Source of the DNA: Limisphaerales bacterium
Lineage (GTDB): Bacteria > Verrucomicrobiota > Verrucomicrobiia > Limisphaerales > JADLHS01
Length of the DNA: 49,701 bases
Reading direction: 5' to 3'
Assembly: GCA_020848635.1 (NCBI GenBank)
Contig: JADLHS010000021.1
Span: 1-49,701, forward strand
The notes beneath the pieces are model-generated. The model made no database searches. It saw only the letters and a list, made by a program, of their open reading frames with translations, and was not told where the DNA came from. Within the stretch, counting starts at the first letter, position 1; every line of letters starts with the position of its first letter. Below, one piece after another: positions 33,720 through 43,700 of the stretch. A program made the translations under genes and the position numbers.

Positions 33720-33982
33720 ACGTGAAGCGACGTTTGATTCTGCTGCTCACCTGCCTCGCGACCCAAATCGCGCTGGGCGAACCTTCCTTGGCCGAAAAGA
33801 ACGCCGCCGAAAACGCGGCGATCAAATAAGAATGGGAGTCGTGGAACGCGCCGTTCCAGCCGTTTCGCCTCATCGGCAACCTCCATTACGTCGGCGCGTC
33901 CGGCATCAGTTCGTTTCTCATCACCACGCCGGAGGGGCACATCCTCATTGATACCGGGTTTGAAACGACCGTGCCGCGCATC
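33716..33982 (+). pseudogene. 5' remnant of a subclass-B3-like metallo-beta-lactamase gene
   Basis: Reading from GTG 33716 gives a signal-peptide-like start (KRRLILLLTCLATQIALG), then an in-frame TAA at 33827-33829, then WNAPFQPFRLIGNLHYVG and SFLITTPEGHILIDTGFE. This is the N-terminus of a B3-type metallo-beta-lactamase-fold hydrolase. It stops resembling the family at VPRI (33982), before the HxHxDH zinc site, which is absent. So the gene is dead twice: nonsense codon and loss of the catalytic part. Confidence 0.85.
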
Positions 33983-34002
33983 CTGATGAGCGAGGCCGGT
34001 GT

Positions 34003-34197
34003 CGCCTTGCTGGACGACTTGGCAAGCTCGACATTGCTGTTCGTGTCATGGAAGTTGCCGCAAAACAACACCCCGACAACGCCGGCCTTCAATCGAATTT
34101 GGAATTGTCATACCTGATGGATGGCAAAGTGGCGGTTGTATGTCAGGCCTTTAAGCGCATAGTCGAGCTTGAGCCACAACGGGAAGTGAACAAATAG
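34003..34197 (+). pseudogene. 3' remnant of a TPR-repeat protein gene
   Basis: In a different frame from the lactamase remnant, 64 codons run to TAG at 34195: RLAGRLGKLDIAVRVMEVA, then KQHPDNAGLQSNLELSYLM, then AFKRIVELEPQREVNK. The spacing of A, L, Y and P fits one and a half tetratricopeptide repeats at the end of a protein. No start is available; it abuts the lactamase fragment upstream and the GH16 fragment downstream. Confidence 0.7.
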
Positions 34198-34200
34198 CTT

Positions 34201-34365
34201 CTACGCGAATTCGTCGGCCCACACCAATGTCCAGCCCGGCAGACTTTGGGCGATTCCCGACGAAGCAAAGCCGGCCGACGTGAGCAAAAGCAAGCGGGCC
34301 AGGACCTGGATTTGAATCTTAAACGTAGATTCCCCGTTTTGCCTCTCGCCCGGGCGATATTCCAT
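34201..34365 (-). pseudogene. 5' remnant of a GH16 beta-glucanase gene
   Basis: From ATG 34365 (or 34383) the minus strand codes a signal-peptide region (VLARLLLLTSAGFASSGIA) and then SLPGWTLVWADEFA followed at once by TAG. The W-LVW-DEF opening is the first strand of GH16 laminarinase-type domains; the catalytic ExDxxE part and all the rest are missing. The break falls next to the tail of the TPR fragment (34197). A GH16 gene would fit the beta-glucan locus that follows. Confidence 0.7.
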
Positions 34366-34431
34366 GGGGCTCCTCGGCGACACAACCCTCTAACTTGCCG
34401 CAAATTGGCAGGAATGAATCGCGCAAAACAT

Positions 34432-34467
34432 TTCGGCGGGGGTGTCCCGGAGGACACCCCCGCCGAA
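34432..34467. terminator. 16-bp perfect hairpin, probable terminator of the binding-protein gene
   Basis: TTCGGCGGGGGTGTCC (34432-34447) and its exact complement (34452-34467) enclose a 4-nt loop. On the minus strand it lies 75 nt after the stop of the 34542 gene and is followed by ATGTTTTG. A smaller hairpin GCGGC-TTT-GCCGC is at 34518-34530, nearer that stop. Confidence 0.6.
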
Positions 34468-34541
34468 CCCATTAACCAATCAACCCAAGTGGTTGCCGAA
34501 ACAGTTTTGGATGCAAGGCGGCTTTGCCGCAGAACTCCGGT

Positions 34542-36158
34542 TTATTGGGCGTTGATGCGGAAGAACCGCTGCGGATTACCCGGGGGAATCGGGATCGTGA
34601 AGTTCAGGATGCCGCCGGTTCCGACGTTGGTCTGGATCCCCGTCCAAGTGGCGGCGGCAAGCGTGGGAGTTGATTGCACCACGTAATTGATTCCAGTCTG
34701 CGAAGCCACCTTTAGGGTAAAATTCGTGCCGCTGACGGCTGGGGACTGGATGATGGGGGTGTTATTGTAGAAAAAGACGTTATCAATGTAGAAGGTGCCA
34801 TTCTGAACGCCGGCGCCAAAATTATCAGTCCATAACATTTGAATGAGTTTCGAGAGATTAAGATTGGGATTCAGGTTTGTCCACGCCGACAACGGTATGT
34901 CAAGACTGACCCAATTGTTGCTGGTGATGACGCCGCTGGCATCGTCCATTCGGTACTCTGCCTCGGCCTTTGTCTCGGGCGTCCCGAGCGTCTCGCTGAC
35001 GAGTTTGATCCCAAACTGATTGGCGGTCGTCCACACGCTTACATGCATGGTGGTCGCAGCACTGACGTCTGTTTCGCCACCGGTGTTATAGTTCGGGTCA
35101 AGCTCGATTCCCTCATACGATAGGTTCTTATAACCTAGCACAACGCTGCCGGTATTCGTGATCGTATAGTTGCCACCAATGGTGCCGCTCCCCCATTCGG
35201 CAAACCAGTTGATGCCGGGTTTGTCCACGTAGGTCCCGCTGCTGTTCTTCAGCGACTTAATAACCACCGCCGGCCAGACAGGCGTCGGAGCGTTGTTGGT
35301 CGGGTAGGTAAGCGGGGGCGGGGCGATACTTGCGACGGTAATGTTGACCTCCGCCGATGTGGCCGAAGATCCGCTATTATCCTTTGCGACCACCGTCAGC
35401 GTCCGGTTGCCGATCGGCGCGTTGCTGTACGTGAAACTGTAGGGGAAACTGCTGTCGCTGCCGAGCAGGGTGGCGCCGTCATAGAAAGACATATTGGTGA
35501 CTGCGGCGGGGCTGACCGTGCCCGTCGCTTCAATTGTGAAGGCGACATTACTGTTCTCGGAAGCTTCTGCCGGACTTGTGATCTCCGCAACCAGAGCCTG
35601 TGGCGGCACAATTACACCGATGTTGTCAAATCCGACAGTGGCGTTTTGCGCCCAAAGCGGCACAATCTTGATCCCAGTCGTACCCGGAGCGAGGGTGACT
35701 GGAAAGGAATAGGTTTCCCAAGCGGGGGAATTTCCGGTAGCACGCTGGTCACCGCCGTTTTCGCTGATCTTGCCATTAGGACCCCATGATTCAATTTTGA
35801 CTCCGGGTTCCAAACCGCCGCCAGGGGTAAAAGTAATCATATCCTGAATAAACGTGTAAGTTCCGTCGGCGACGAGTCCCAGTGGAGCGATCGGGATTGG
35901 ATCACCGCTCTGAGGCGTGTTGCCAGCGATCAAAACAGCATAGCCGACAGTAGTTGTGTTAGTGATGACCGCGTAACCCCCGGGGTTGCCCCCCGAGGCT
36001 GGAAAACCGAAGAAGAAAGTGCCGCCGCCCGAATTCTGAGCCCAATTTGTCCCAGCTGGCAGCGACTCAAAATCTCCGTTCGCCCAGTAGTTGGTTACAT
36101 CTGCTTTGGCAATACCCACCACTGCGAGCATTGCGAGACTTGCGGTTAGTTTTTTCAT
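34542..36158 (-). CDS. secreted carbohydrate-binding protein with Ig-like domain
   Basis: A 538-aa exported protein. Signal peptide MKKLTASLAMLAVVGIAKA, cleaved after about residue 19. Residues 20-190 form a CBM-like beta-sandwich (NGDFESLPAGTNWAQN, then ATVGFDNIGVI). An Ig-like domain follows at about 195-285 (SNVAFTIEATGTVSPAAV, then RTLTVVAKDNSGSSA). A second sandwich at about 300-460 (YEGIELDPNYNTGGETDVSA, then FYIDNVFFYN) resembles domains attached to laminarinases. The C-terminal 75 residues (NYVVQSTPTLAAATWTGI, then FFRINAQ) are a type common in Verrucomicrobia surface proteins. No catalytic motif. The start is set at the signal peptide; the frame is open further up. It is divergent from the sugar operon. 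Confidence 0.8.
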   Translation of the reverse strand: MKKLTASLAMLAVVGIAKADVTNYWANGDFESLPAGTNWAQNSGGGTFFFGFPASGGNPGGYAVITNTTTVGYAVLIAGNTPQSGDPIPIAPLGLVADGTYTFIQDMITFTPGGGLEPGVKIESWGPNGKISENGGDQRATGNSPAWETYSFPVTLAPGTTGIKIVPLWAQNATVGFDNIGVIVPPQALVAEITSPAEASENSNVAFTIEATGTVSPAAVTNMSFYDGATLLGSDSSFPYSFTYSNAPIGNRTLTVVAKDNSGSSATSAEVNITVASIAPPPLTYPTNNAPTPVWPAVVIKSLKNSSGTYVDKPGINWFAEWGSGTIGGNYTITNTGSVVLGYKNLSYEGIELDPNYNTGGETDVSAATTMHVSVWTTANQFGIKLVSETLGTPETKAEAEYRMDDASGVITSNNWVSLDIPLSAWTNLNPNLNLSKLIQMLWTDNFGAGVQNGTFYIDNVFFYNNTPIIQSPAVSGTNFTLKVASQTGINYVVQSTPTLAAATWTGIQTNVGTGGILNFTIPIPPGNPQRFFRINAQ

Positions 36159-36254
36159 AATTTTTCGAGAGGTAAATCGGAAGGATCGGCTCATTGTTTT
36201 GGTGCTGGTTGTTCGGTTTGTAATCCGACGTGTTTGAAGCAGGTTGGTATTTAG

Positions 36255-36284
36255 TTGACTAGCTGCGTAGTAACTAGTATTACG
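36255..36284 (+). promoter_or_regulatory. candidate promoter and operator of the sugar operon
   Basis: TTGACT (36255-36260), 17 nt, then TATTAC (36278-36283) form a good sigma-70-like promoter. An inverted repeat CGTAGTA-ACTAG-TATTACG (36266-36284, arms 6 of 7) covers the -10. The whole 36159-36381 gap is notably AT-rich against the GC-rich genome. A repressor bound here could control both divergent sides. No regulator gene lies in the locus. Confidence 0.45.
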
Positions 36285-36381
36285 TTGTTCGATTCGAGTC
36301 AATGTTTATTTTACTAAATTGCTAAATCGGCCACTAACTAACCTAGTTTTCGCTGCCGACAAGGCGCTTACAAAGAATTCC

Positions 36382-37923
36382 ATGAATCAAAACAAGCCGT
36401 ATATCATCTGGGTCGCGCTGACTGTGGCAATCGGCGGTTTCTTGCTGGGCTTCGACGCCACCGTAATCTCGGGCACGGTACCCTTCATCAAGCAGTATTT
36501 CGACCTGACCGGCGTCGGCGGTGACTTGAAACTCGGATGGGCGGTAAGTTGTCTGGGCTGGGGTGCGCTGGGGGGAAATGCGGTGGCCGGGCTTTTGAGC
36601 GATCGCTTCGGACGCAAAAAGGTGCTGATCATCACGGCGGTACTGTTTGCCGGTTCGGCGCTCCTTTCGGCGACGGCGACGAACTTCACGGTGTTTGTGC
36701 TGTCGCGGATTATCGCAGGTGTGGCCGTCGGTGGATCCATTCTTATTGCGCCGGTCTATATCGCAGAGATTTCGCCTTCGAAACAGCGCGGTAGCCTGGT
36801 TTCGTTCAATCAACTCATGATCGTGATCGGCATTTCGGCCTCCTTCTTTTCCAACTACTTCCTTCTGCATTCCGGCGAAAACAACTGGCGCTGGATGCTG
36901 GGTGTGGAGGCCATTCCCGCCGCGCTTTATTTCTTCCTCTTGTTTGCGGTGCCGGAAAGTCCGCGCTGGTTGTTCGGCAAAGGGCAGCCGGAACGCGCCC
37001 GGGAGATTCTTACGAAAGCCTGCGGGGGCGAACAGGCCGAGGAAGAGTTGCGCAACATCCGGCAAAGCTTCACCGCGAAGACCACTGGCGTCAGCTTGGG
37101 CGGACTGTTTGGCCGCCGCATGCGGTTCATCCTGTTCATTGGGCTGGCCATCGCCTTCTTCCAGCAGATTACCGGCATCAACGCCATTTTCTATTATCTG
37201 CCGACCATCTTCGTGCAAGCCGGCGGCGGGGTGAATGCGGCGTTTCAACAGGCCGTCCTCGTCGGCCTCGTGAATCTAGGCATGACCTTTGTGGCGATCC
37301 GGTGGGTGGATCGGTTGGGCCGCAAACCGCTGCTGGTCATTGGCACCGCCGGCATGGCGGCATCGTTGCTGACCTGTGCCTGGGCGTTTCACAATGCCAA
37401 TTATCAAGTCACGGAGAAATCCTATGCCGTGCTCGCCACCGCCAAGGTACCCGGGGAATTGATCGGCGAGTTGAAGCAGGTCGAGCATAAGGGCTTCGCC
37501 ACCGATAAGGAATTTACCGCTGATCTGGTCACCCGGTTCGGCGCCGAGCGCATCAAACCGTACCAGGAGTCCCTGGTGACGGCCGCACTGAACATCCGCG
37601 CGTCGCTCGTGCTGTATGCCATCATCGGCTTTGTCGCTTCGTTCGCAATTTCACTCGGACCGGTGATGTGGGTGTTGTTGTCCGAGATTTTCCCGAATCA
37701 ATATCGCGGCGCGGCGATTTCGCTGGTGGGCTTTTGGAATTCAGTCGTGAGCGCGACGGTGACGATGATCTTTCCGTGGGAATTGTCCACCTTCGGCTCC
37801 GCTGGGACTTTCTTCGGCTACGGCCTGTTTGCGGTCGCGGCCCTGATCTTTGTCCTGCTCTTCATCCCGGAGACCAAGGGCAAAACGCTGGAGGAACTCG
37901 AGGGCTGCCTGGTGCGTAAATGA
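36382..37923 (+). CDS. sugar-porter family MFS transporter
   Basis: A 513-aa twelve-helix transporter of the sugar porter family. Signature motifs are GLLSDRFGRKKVLI after helix 2, PESPRWLFGKG between the halves, WVDRLGRKPLLVIG after helix 8 and PETKGKTLEELE at the end. Between helices 9 and 10 there is an extra soluble loop of about 70 residues (NANYQVTEKSYAVLATAKV and on to PYQESLVTA), longer than in E. coli XylE. It should bring a mono- or disaccharide into the cytoplasm by proton symport. ATG 36382 (MNQNKPYIIWVAL) is preferred over the upstream start. The next gene overlaps by 4 nt. Confidence 0.9.
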   Translation: MNQNKPYIIWVALTVAIGGFLLGFDATVISGTVPFIKQYFDLTGVGGDLKLGWAVSCLGWGALGGNAVAGLLSDRFGRKKVLIITAVLFAGSALLSATATNFTVFVLSRIIAGVAVGGSILIAPVYIAEISPSKQRGSLVSFNQLMIVIGISASFFSNYFLLHSGENNWRWMLGVEAIPAALYFFLLFAVPESPRWLFGKGQPERAREILTKACGGEQAEEELRNIRQSFTAKTTGVSLGGLFGRRMRFILFIGLAIAFFQQITGINAIFYYLPTIFVQAGGGVNAAFQQAVLVGLVNLGMTFVAIRWVDRLGRKPLLVIGTAGMAASLLTCAWAFHNANYQVTEKSYAVLATAKVPGELIGELKQVEHKGFATDKEFTADLVTRFGAERIKPYQESLVTAALNIRASLVLYAIIGFVASFAISLGPVMWVLLSEIFPNQYRGAAISLVGFWNSVVSATVTMIFPWELSTFGSAGTFFGYGLFAVAALIFVLLFIPETKGKTLEELEGCLVRK

Positions 37924-39317
37924 AATTCACCATGAAGACACGCAACCCAATTGTCCGCTTCTCGACCCTGCTGCTGGCGGTGTTTGTGACTGCGGCCCTC
38001 AGCTCTTGTCGCCGGGCGCCGTCCCCGGCGGCGCAAGCCGGGACGACCGTTCAGCCGGTTAAAGTTGAACTTCGTAACACTGCGGGAAAATTTCAACTCC
38101 ACGTAAATGGCCAACCGTTCTACATCAAGGGCGCCGGGGTCGAATTTGGTTCGCCGGAGCAACTCCGGGCGCATGGCGGAAATTCGATGCGCACGTGGAG
38201 CACGGAGAATGGCCGTGACACCGGAAAGCAGTTTCTGGATCGCGCCCTCACCAACGGCCTGTATGTCGCCATGGGCTTGGACGTGGACCACGAGCGCCGT
38301 GGCTTTGACTATGACAACACCAACGCCGTGGCCAAGCAGTTCGCGTTGTTGAAAGCGCAGGTTCTCGAATACCGGAACCATCCCGCATTGCTGCTTTGGG
38401 TCGTCGGCAACGAACTGAATTTCGAGAAAAATCCGAAGGTTTGGGACGCCGTCAATGAGCTCGCCCGGATGATCCATGAAGTGGATCCCAACCATCCGAC
38501 CACCACGACCCTGGCTGGTTTCAATCCGGCGACAGTCAAGCTGGTCAAGACCCGCACGCCTGATCTGGACTTCATTTCCTTTCAGATGTATAGCGACATC
38601 TCCAATCTTCCCAAATACCTGCACGAGGCGCGGTGGGACAAACCATACATCGTCACGGAATGGGGGGCGACCGGTCACTGGGAGTGCGGTAAAACTGCGT
38701 GGGGCGCACCGATTGAGAACGACAGCACGACAAAAGCCGACCTCTATGAGAAACGCTACCGGGCCGTCATCGAACCGGACCAGAAGCTCTGTCTCGGTTC
38801 GTATGTGTTCCTCTGGGGAAACAAACAGGAACGCACGCCGACCTGGTATGGAATGTTTCTGGATTCAGGGGAGGTAACGGCCCCGGTGGACGTGATGCAA
38901 TATCTCTGGACCGGTGGCTGGCCAACCAACCGCAGTCCGCGCTTGGAAGGCGCGTGGCTGGATGGAAAGACCGCCGCGCAAAGCATCCGGTTGCAGGCCG
39001 GGCAGGACTACATCGCCAAAGTTGAGGCCCGCGATCCTGAGCACGATTCGCTTACCTACCGTTGGGAGGTCATGGAAGAAAGCACCGAAACCAAGATGGG
39101 GGGAGACGCCGAATCCAAGCCGGCGACAGTTTCGGGCTTGATCGCCGTCCCCACAGTCGGCGAAATTTCCGTGAAAGCCCCGATCAAGCCCGGGGCCTAC
39201 CGCCTGTTTGCTTACATTTTTGACGGCCACGGCCACGCCGCGCATGTGAACATTCCGTTCTATGTGGACGATGCGGCCAAGCCGCAACAAACTGCCTCTG
39301 CCGATACTGAGCCTTGA
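37920..39317 (+). CDS. clan GH-A glycoside hydrolase lipoprotein
   Basis: A 465-aa lipoprotein: N-terminal hydrophobic stretch and lipobox LSSC with C30. The TIM-barrel part (about 50-330) has the clan GH-A pair: acid/base E165 after asparagine (VVGNELNFE) and nucleophile E247 (IVTEWGATGHW). A C-terminal Ig-like domain (about 360-450, RDPEHDSLTYRWEVME) follows. GH2-TIM, GH5 and GH158 (endo-beta-1,3-glucanase) are all compatible; the family cannot be fixed by eye. It would act at the outer surface or periplasm on oligosaccharides. The ATG overlaps the transporter stop (ATGA); a second ATG at 37932 also fits. Confidence 0.82.
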   Translation: MKFTMKTRNPIVRFSTLLLAVFVTAALSSCRRAPSPAAQAGTTVQPVKVELRNTAGKFQLHVNGQPFYIKGAGVEFGSPEQLRAHGGNSMRTWSTENGRDTGKQFLDRALTNGLYVAMGLDVDHERRGFDYDNTNAVAKQFALLKAQVLEYRNHPALLLWVVGNELNFEKNPKVWDAVNELARMIHEVDPNHPTTTTLAGFNPATVKLVKTRTPDLDFISFQMYSDISNLPKYLHEARWDKPYIVTEWGATGHWECGKTAWGAPIENDSTTKADLYEKRYRAVIEPDQKLCLGSYVFLWGNKQERTPTWYGMFLDSGEVTAPVDVMQYLWTGGWPTNRSPRLEGAWLDGKTAAQSIRLQAGQDYIAKVEARDPEHDSLTYRWEVMEESTETKMGGDAESKPATVSGLIAVPTVGEISVKAPIKPGAYRLFAYIFDGHGHAAHVNIPFYVDDAAKPQQTASADTEP

Positions 39318-39344
39318 GTCTCTGTAACAATTCCAACCAATAAA

Positions 39345-40763
39345 ATGAACGCTGACGATCAAGCCTTTGCGGCTGCGGGGACACCGCCCGGCACGCCTGC
39401 GCCCAAACGAAACGACGCTGCCAGCCCGCTGGGCTTCAAGGAAAAACTCGGTTACGGCTTGGGGGATACCGCTTCGCATTTTGTCTGGGACATGGTGGGG
39501 TTCTGGCTGCTGTTTTTTTACACGGACGTGTATAAAATTCCCGCGGCGGCGGCTGGCACCATCATGTTGGTCGCCCGCTTCTGGGACATGGCGATTGATC
39601 CCGTCATCGGGATCGTCTCGGACCGCACCCAAACCCGGTGGGGAAAATTCCGGCCTTACATCCTGTTCGGCGCCGTCCCATATGCGGTGTTGTCCATTCT
39701 GACGTTCACCACACCCAATTTTGGCGAGACGGGAAAGATTCTTTATGCCGGGGCTACGTATGTGTTGCTGATGACGGCTTACGCCGCCGTCAATCTGCCG
39801 TATTCTTCCCTCGCGGCGGTGATGAGTTCCGACACCTATGAACGAGCGGGCCTCAACACTTATCGTTTCATCTGCGCGTTCATCGGCCAGTTTGTTGTCA
39901 CCGGCCTGGCGCTGACGCTGGCCAAGTATTTTGGCGGTGGCGACAAGGCGATGGGGTTTCAATATACCGTGATTGTATTTGGCATCCTGAGCCTGGTCTT
40001 CTTTTTCATCACCTTCATGACGACCAAGGAGCGGGTGCAACCCTCCACGGATCTGCCGAGTTCGCTCAAGGAAGACCTTAAGAATCTCGTCAAGAACCGG
40101 CCGTGGATTATCCTGGCGTGCGTCGGCATCATCTCGTTCATCATGTTCGCCATGCAAAATGCGGCCATCGCCTATTACTTCAAGTATTACATTGGCAAGG
40201 AAGACAGCGTTCAACTGTTCAACGTCATCGGCACCATTGCGCTGATTGTGGCCCTGCCGCTTTCCAAGCCGCTGGCCAAGGCGTTCGGCAATCGCAACGT
40301 TTTTATTGCCAGTTCACTCCTTTCCGGTCTGTGCTTCATTGCTCTCTATCTGCCCGGCGAGAAAGACATCGTCAGCATCTATGTGCTGAACATTCTGGCG
40401 AAGATGGCCTATGCCCCGGCGGTGCCGCTGCTGTGGACGATGATTGCCGATTCCTCGGACTATTCCGAATGGAAGACCGGACGTCGCGCAACCGGCTTGT
40501 ATTTCTCCGCGGCCACCTTTGCTCAGAAAGCCGGTTGGGGCATCGGAGCGGCGATTGCGGGTTGGATTTTGACGGTCTATCAATACGTGCCCAACGCCGC
40601 CCAGACCGATACTTCCATCCATGGCATCAAGCTTCTGGTTTCCGTTATCCCCGGGATTCTCTATATGTCCTGCGCGGTGTTCATGTTCTTCTACACGATC
40701 GATGCGAAGACGACCGACTTGATGAAAACCGATCTCGACGCCCGCCGCGCCCAGGCCACTTGA
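39345..40763 (+). CDS. GPH-family (MelB-like) sugar:cation symporter
   Basis: A 472-aa membrane protein with twelve helices of the glycoside-pentoside-hexuronide:cation symporter family. It begins GFKEKLGYGLGDTASHFVW with the conserved GDTASH motif and has RFWDMAIDPVIGIVSDRTQTRWGKFRPYI in the first half (the family's D-P-x-G-x-x-x-D-R pattern) and WTMIADSSDYSEWKTGRR in the second. Such carriers move oligosaccharides such as melibiose or cello- and laminari-oligosaccharides with sodium or protons. It starts 27 bp after the glycosidase and its stop shares one base with the phosphorylase start (TGATG). Confidence 0.92.
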   Translation: MNADDQAFAAAGTPPGTPAPKRNDAASPLGFKEKLGYGLGDTASHFVWDMVGFWLLFFYTDVYKIPAAAAGTIMLVARFWDMAIDPVIGIVSDRTQTRWGKFRPYILFGAVPYAVLSILTFTTPNFGETGKILYAGATYVLLMTAYAAVNLPYSSLAAVMSSDTYERAGLNTYRFICAFIGQFVVTGLALTLAKYFGGGDKAMGFQYTVIVFGILSLVFFFITFMTTKERVQPSTDLPSSLKEDLKNLVKNRPWIILACVGIISFIMFAMQNAAIAYYFKYYIGKEDSVQLFNVIGTIALIVALPLSKPLAKAFGNRNVFIASSLLSGLCFIALYLPGEKDIVSIYVLNILAKMAYAPAVPLLWTMIADSSDYSEWKTGRRATGLYFSAATFAQKAGWGIGAAIAGWILTVYQYVPNAAQTDTSIHGIKLLVSVIPGILYMSCAVFMFFYTIDAKTTDLMKTDLDARRAQAT

Positions 40764-43700
40764 TGGGCCGCCCAACTACCACCAAAATGCAAAGCCAATT
40801 GTACCTGGGCCAGAACGCGCTCCGTGTTCCTCGGAATCCCATCGCAGGAAAACAGGTTGTTTTGGCGGGCGAAGCTTGCTACCAGATTGCCAACTACGAC
40901 CAGATGCGGCCGTTCTTCATGACGGTCGTCAGCGACGCCGACCACTGGTTGTTTATTTCCAGCAACGGGGGGCTGACCGCCGGTCGGCGTGATGCCAACC
41001 TCGCGCTCTTCCCTTACTACACGGACGATAAAATCCGCGACATGGCGGACGTCACCGGAAGCAAGACACTGCTGCGCGTCCACCGGCGAGGTCGAACCCA
41101 TCTCTGGGAGCCGTTTTCGGATCGCGCCCAAGGCATTTACCGCGTGCGGCGGAATCTCTACAAGAATTTCTGGGGCAACCAGCTCATGTTTGAGGAAATC
41201 AACGAGGATCTCGCGCTGACTTTTCGCTACGGTTGGTTTAACAGTCAGCAATTTGGCTTTGTCCGCCGGGCCTGGTTGATCAACGCCGGCGCGGGGGCGG
41301 TTCGGGTGACGCTGCTCGATGGCGTGCAGAATCTGATGCCCTGTGGCACCGGCAGCCAGTTCAACCTCGAATACAGCACACTGCACGACGCCTACAAAAA
41401 GAGCGAACTACTCCCGAAAACCGGCCTCGGCTTGTTCCGGCTCAGCGCGATACCCGTTGACCGTCCCGAGCCCGCCGAAGCGTTGCGCACGACCGTTGCC
41501 TGGTCTGTCGGCCTCAAGCGCCAACTCGTCCTGCTCTCTTCGGTGCAACTGGATGGCTTCCGGACGGGCCAATCGCTGCACCCCGAGACGGATGTTCGCG
41601 CCGAGCGCGGGGCGTATTTTGTGCAGAGTGAAATGTCCTTGCGTCGCGGGCAATCCACGGACTGGCTCATCGTGGCCGATGTCAACCAAGGCCCGTCCGG
41701 CGTCACCCGGCTCAATCAACTTCTCCGCCAGCCGGCCCAACTTCGGAAGTCCGTCCTGGCTGATGTGCAACGGGGCACGGTGGAATTACAGCGCCTCGTC
41801 GCGGCGGCGGATGGCCTGCAGCAAACCGCCCTCCCGCTGGGGGGCGCGCGCCATTACGCCAACACCCTGTTCAACATCATGCGCGGCGGCGTGTTCAACG
41901 ACGGCTACCAGTTGGACACTGACGATCTGCTGGCTTTCGTGAAAAACGCGAATACGGAAATCGCTGCGCGGCACGCCGCGTTTTTCCGGCGGCTGCCCAA
42001 GTTGGTGCTCTACGGGCGCATGGTGGCGATGGCGGCTGCAGTCGGCGACCCGCAACTCGAACGCGTCTGCCGGGAGTATCTTCCCCTCACCTTCAGCCGC
42101 CGCCACGGTGACCCCAGCCGACCGTGGAACAAGTTTTCCATCACGACGCGCAACGCCGACGGGCAGCGCAGCTTGAATTACGAGGGCAATTGGCGCGATA
42201 TTTTCCAGAATTGGGAGGCCCTTGCGCTCTCGTTCCCCGGTTACACAGCGGGCATGATCTGCCGGTTTCTCAATGCCTCGACTGCGGATGGCTACAATCC
42301 GTATCGCATCACGCGCAACGGCATTGACTGGGAGGTGGTGGCCGCACACGACCCCTGGTCCTACATCGGCTATTGGGGCGATCACCAGATCATCTACCTG
42401 CTGAAACTCCTTGAACAGCTTGCACACCATGAGCCGGTGGCATTGCGCGCTTTCCTGACCCGGGACATCTTCGCCTACGCGAACGTGCCCTACCGCATCA
42501 AGCCATACGCGAGCCTGCTTGCCAATCCCAAGGACAGCGTCGTTTTCGATCAACACCTGGAGCAAATCGTGCAGGAACGTGTCCAGGCCAAAGGCGCGGA
42601 TGGCAAACTCGTGTGGGACAAGCATGGCCAGGTGCGGCTGGTGAATCTGACCGAGAAGTTGCTCGTACCCTTGCTTGCCAAGCTGTCGAATTTCATCCCT
42701 GGCGCGGGCATCTGGTTGAACACCCAGCGCCCGGAATGGAACGATGCCAATAATGCCCTCGTCGGCAACGGTTGTTCAATGGTCACGCTCTACTACATCC
42801 GTCGTTATCTCACCTTCTGCCAGGAGTTGTTCCGCGGCCGCGCCGACCAGAACTTTACATTGTCCGCGGAAGTCTCCGCATTTCTGGACGCATTGAATCT
42901 CACGCTCAGGCGGCATCGCGGGATGCTCGGCGGAAAGATAACAGACGCCCAACGCCACCGTATTGTGGATGACCTTGGTAGCGCCGGGAGTGAATATCGG
43001 CAGCGCATTTACAGCGGCGGTTTTTCCCAACGCAAGACGCCGGTCAGCGGCCAGCAATTGCTCGATTTCTTCGCGTTCGCATTGGACTGGACACATCATT
43101 CCATCCACACCAATCGGCGACCCGATGGCCTTTACCATTCCTACAACCTGGTCCGGCTGGAAGACCGGAAGGCACTTCCCATTCGTCGGCTGTACGAGAT
43201 GCTCGAAGGCCAGGTTGCGGTGCTCAGTTCCGGCCAGCTCTCCGCGGGGGAGTCGTTGACCCTGCTTGCTGCGCTCAAGCGTGGCGCGATGTATCGCGCC
43301 GACCAGCACAGTTACCTGCTCTACCCCAACCGCCAGCTTCCGCGCTTTGTCGAGCGCAACCTCGTTCCGGCGAAGGAAATCCGCCGCTCGGCGCTGCTGC
43401 GAAAGCTCCTGGCTGATGCCAACCCGTACCTCATCGAACGTGATGTCGCCGGCCGCGTTCACTTCAACGCCACCATGACGAACGCACGGGACCTGCGGCG
43501 GATTCTGAACGAACTTGCGACCCCGCGCTACGCCCGCCTCATCCAACGTGACACGCCGCTGGTGCTGGAAATTTTCGAGCGGCTGTTCGACCATGAATCC
43601 TTCACGGGTCGCTCCGGCACTTTCTTTGGCTATGAAGGACTGGGTTCGATTTACTGGCACATGGTTTCCAAACTATTGCTCGCCGTGCAGGAAACCTATT

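Noticed and set aside
38865-40214. A 449-codon open frame on the minus strand
   Set aside because: It crosses the end of the glycosidase and half of the symporter in antisense and has no protein-like character.
40103-40762. 220-codon N-terminal extension of the phosphorylase
   Set aside because: It overlaps the symporter in another frame; the real start is at the TGATG junction, 40763.
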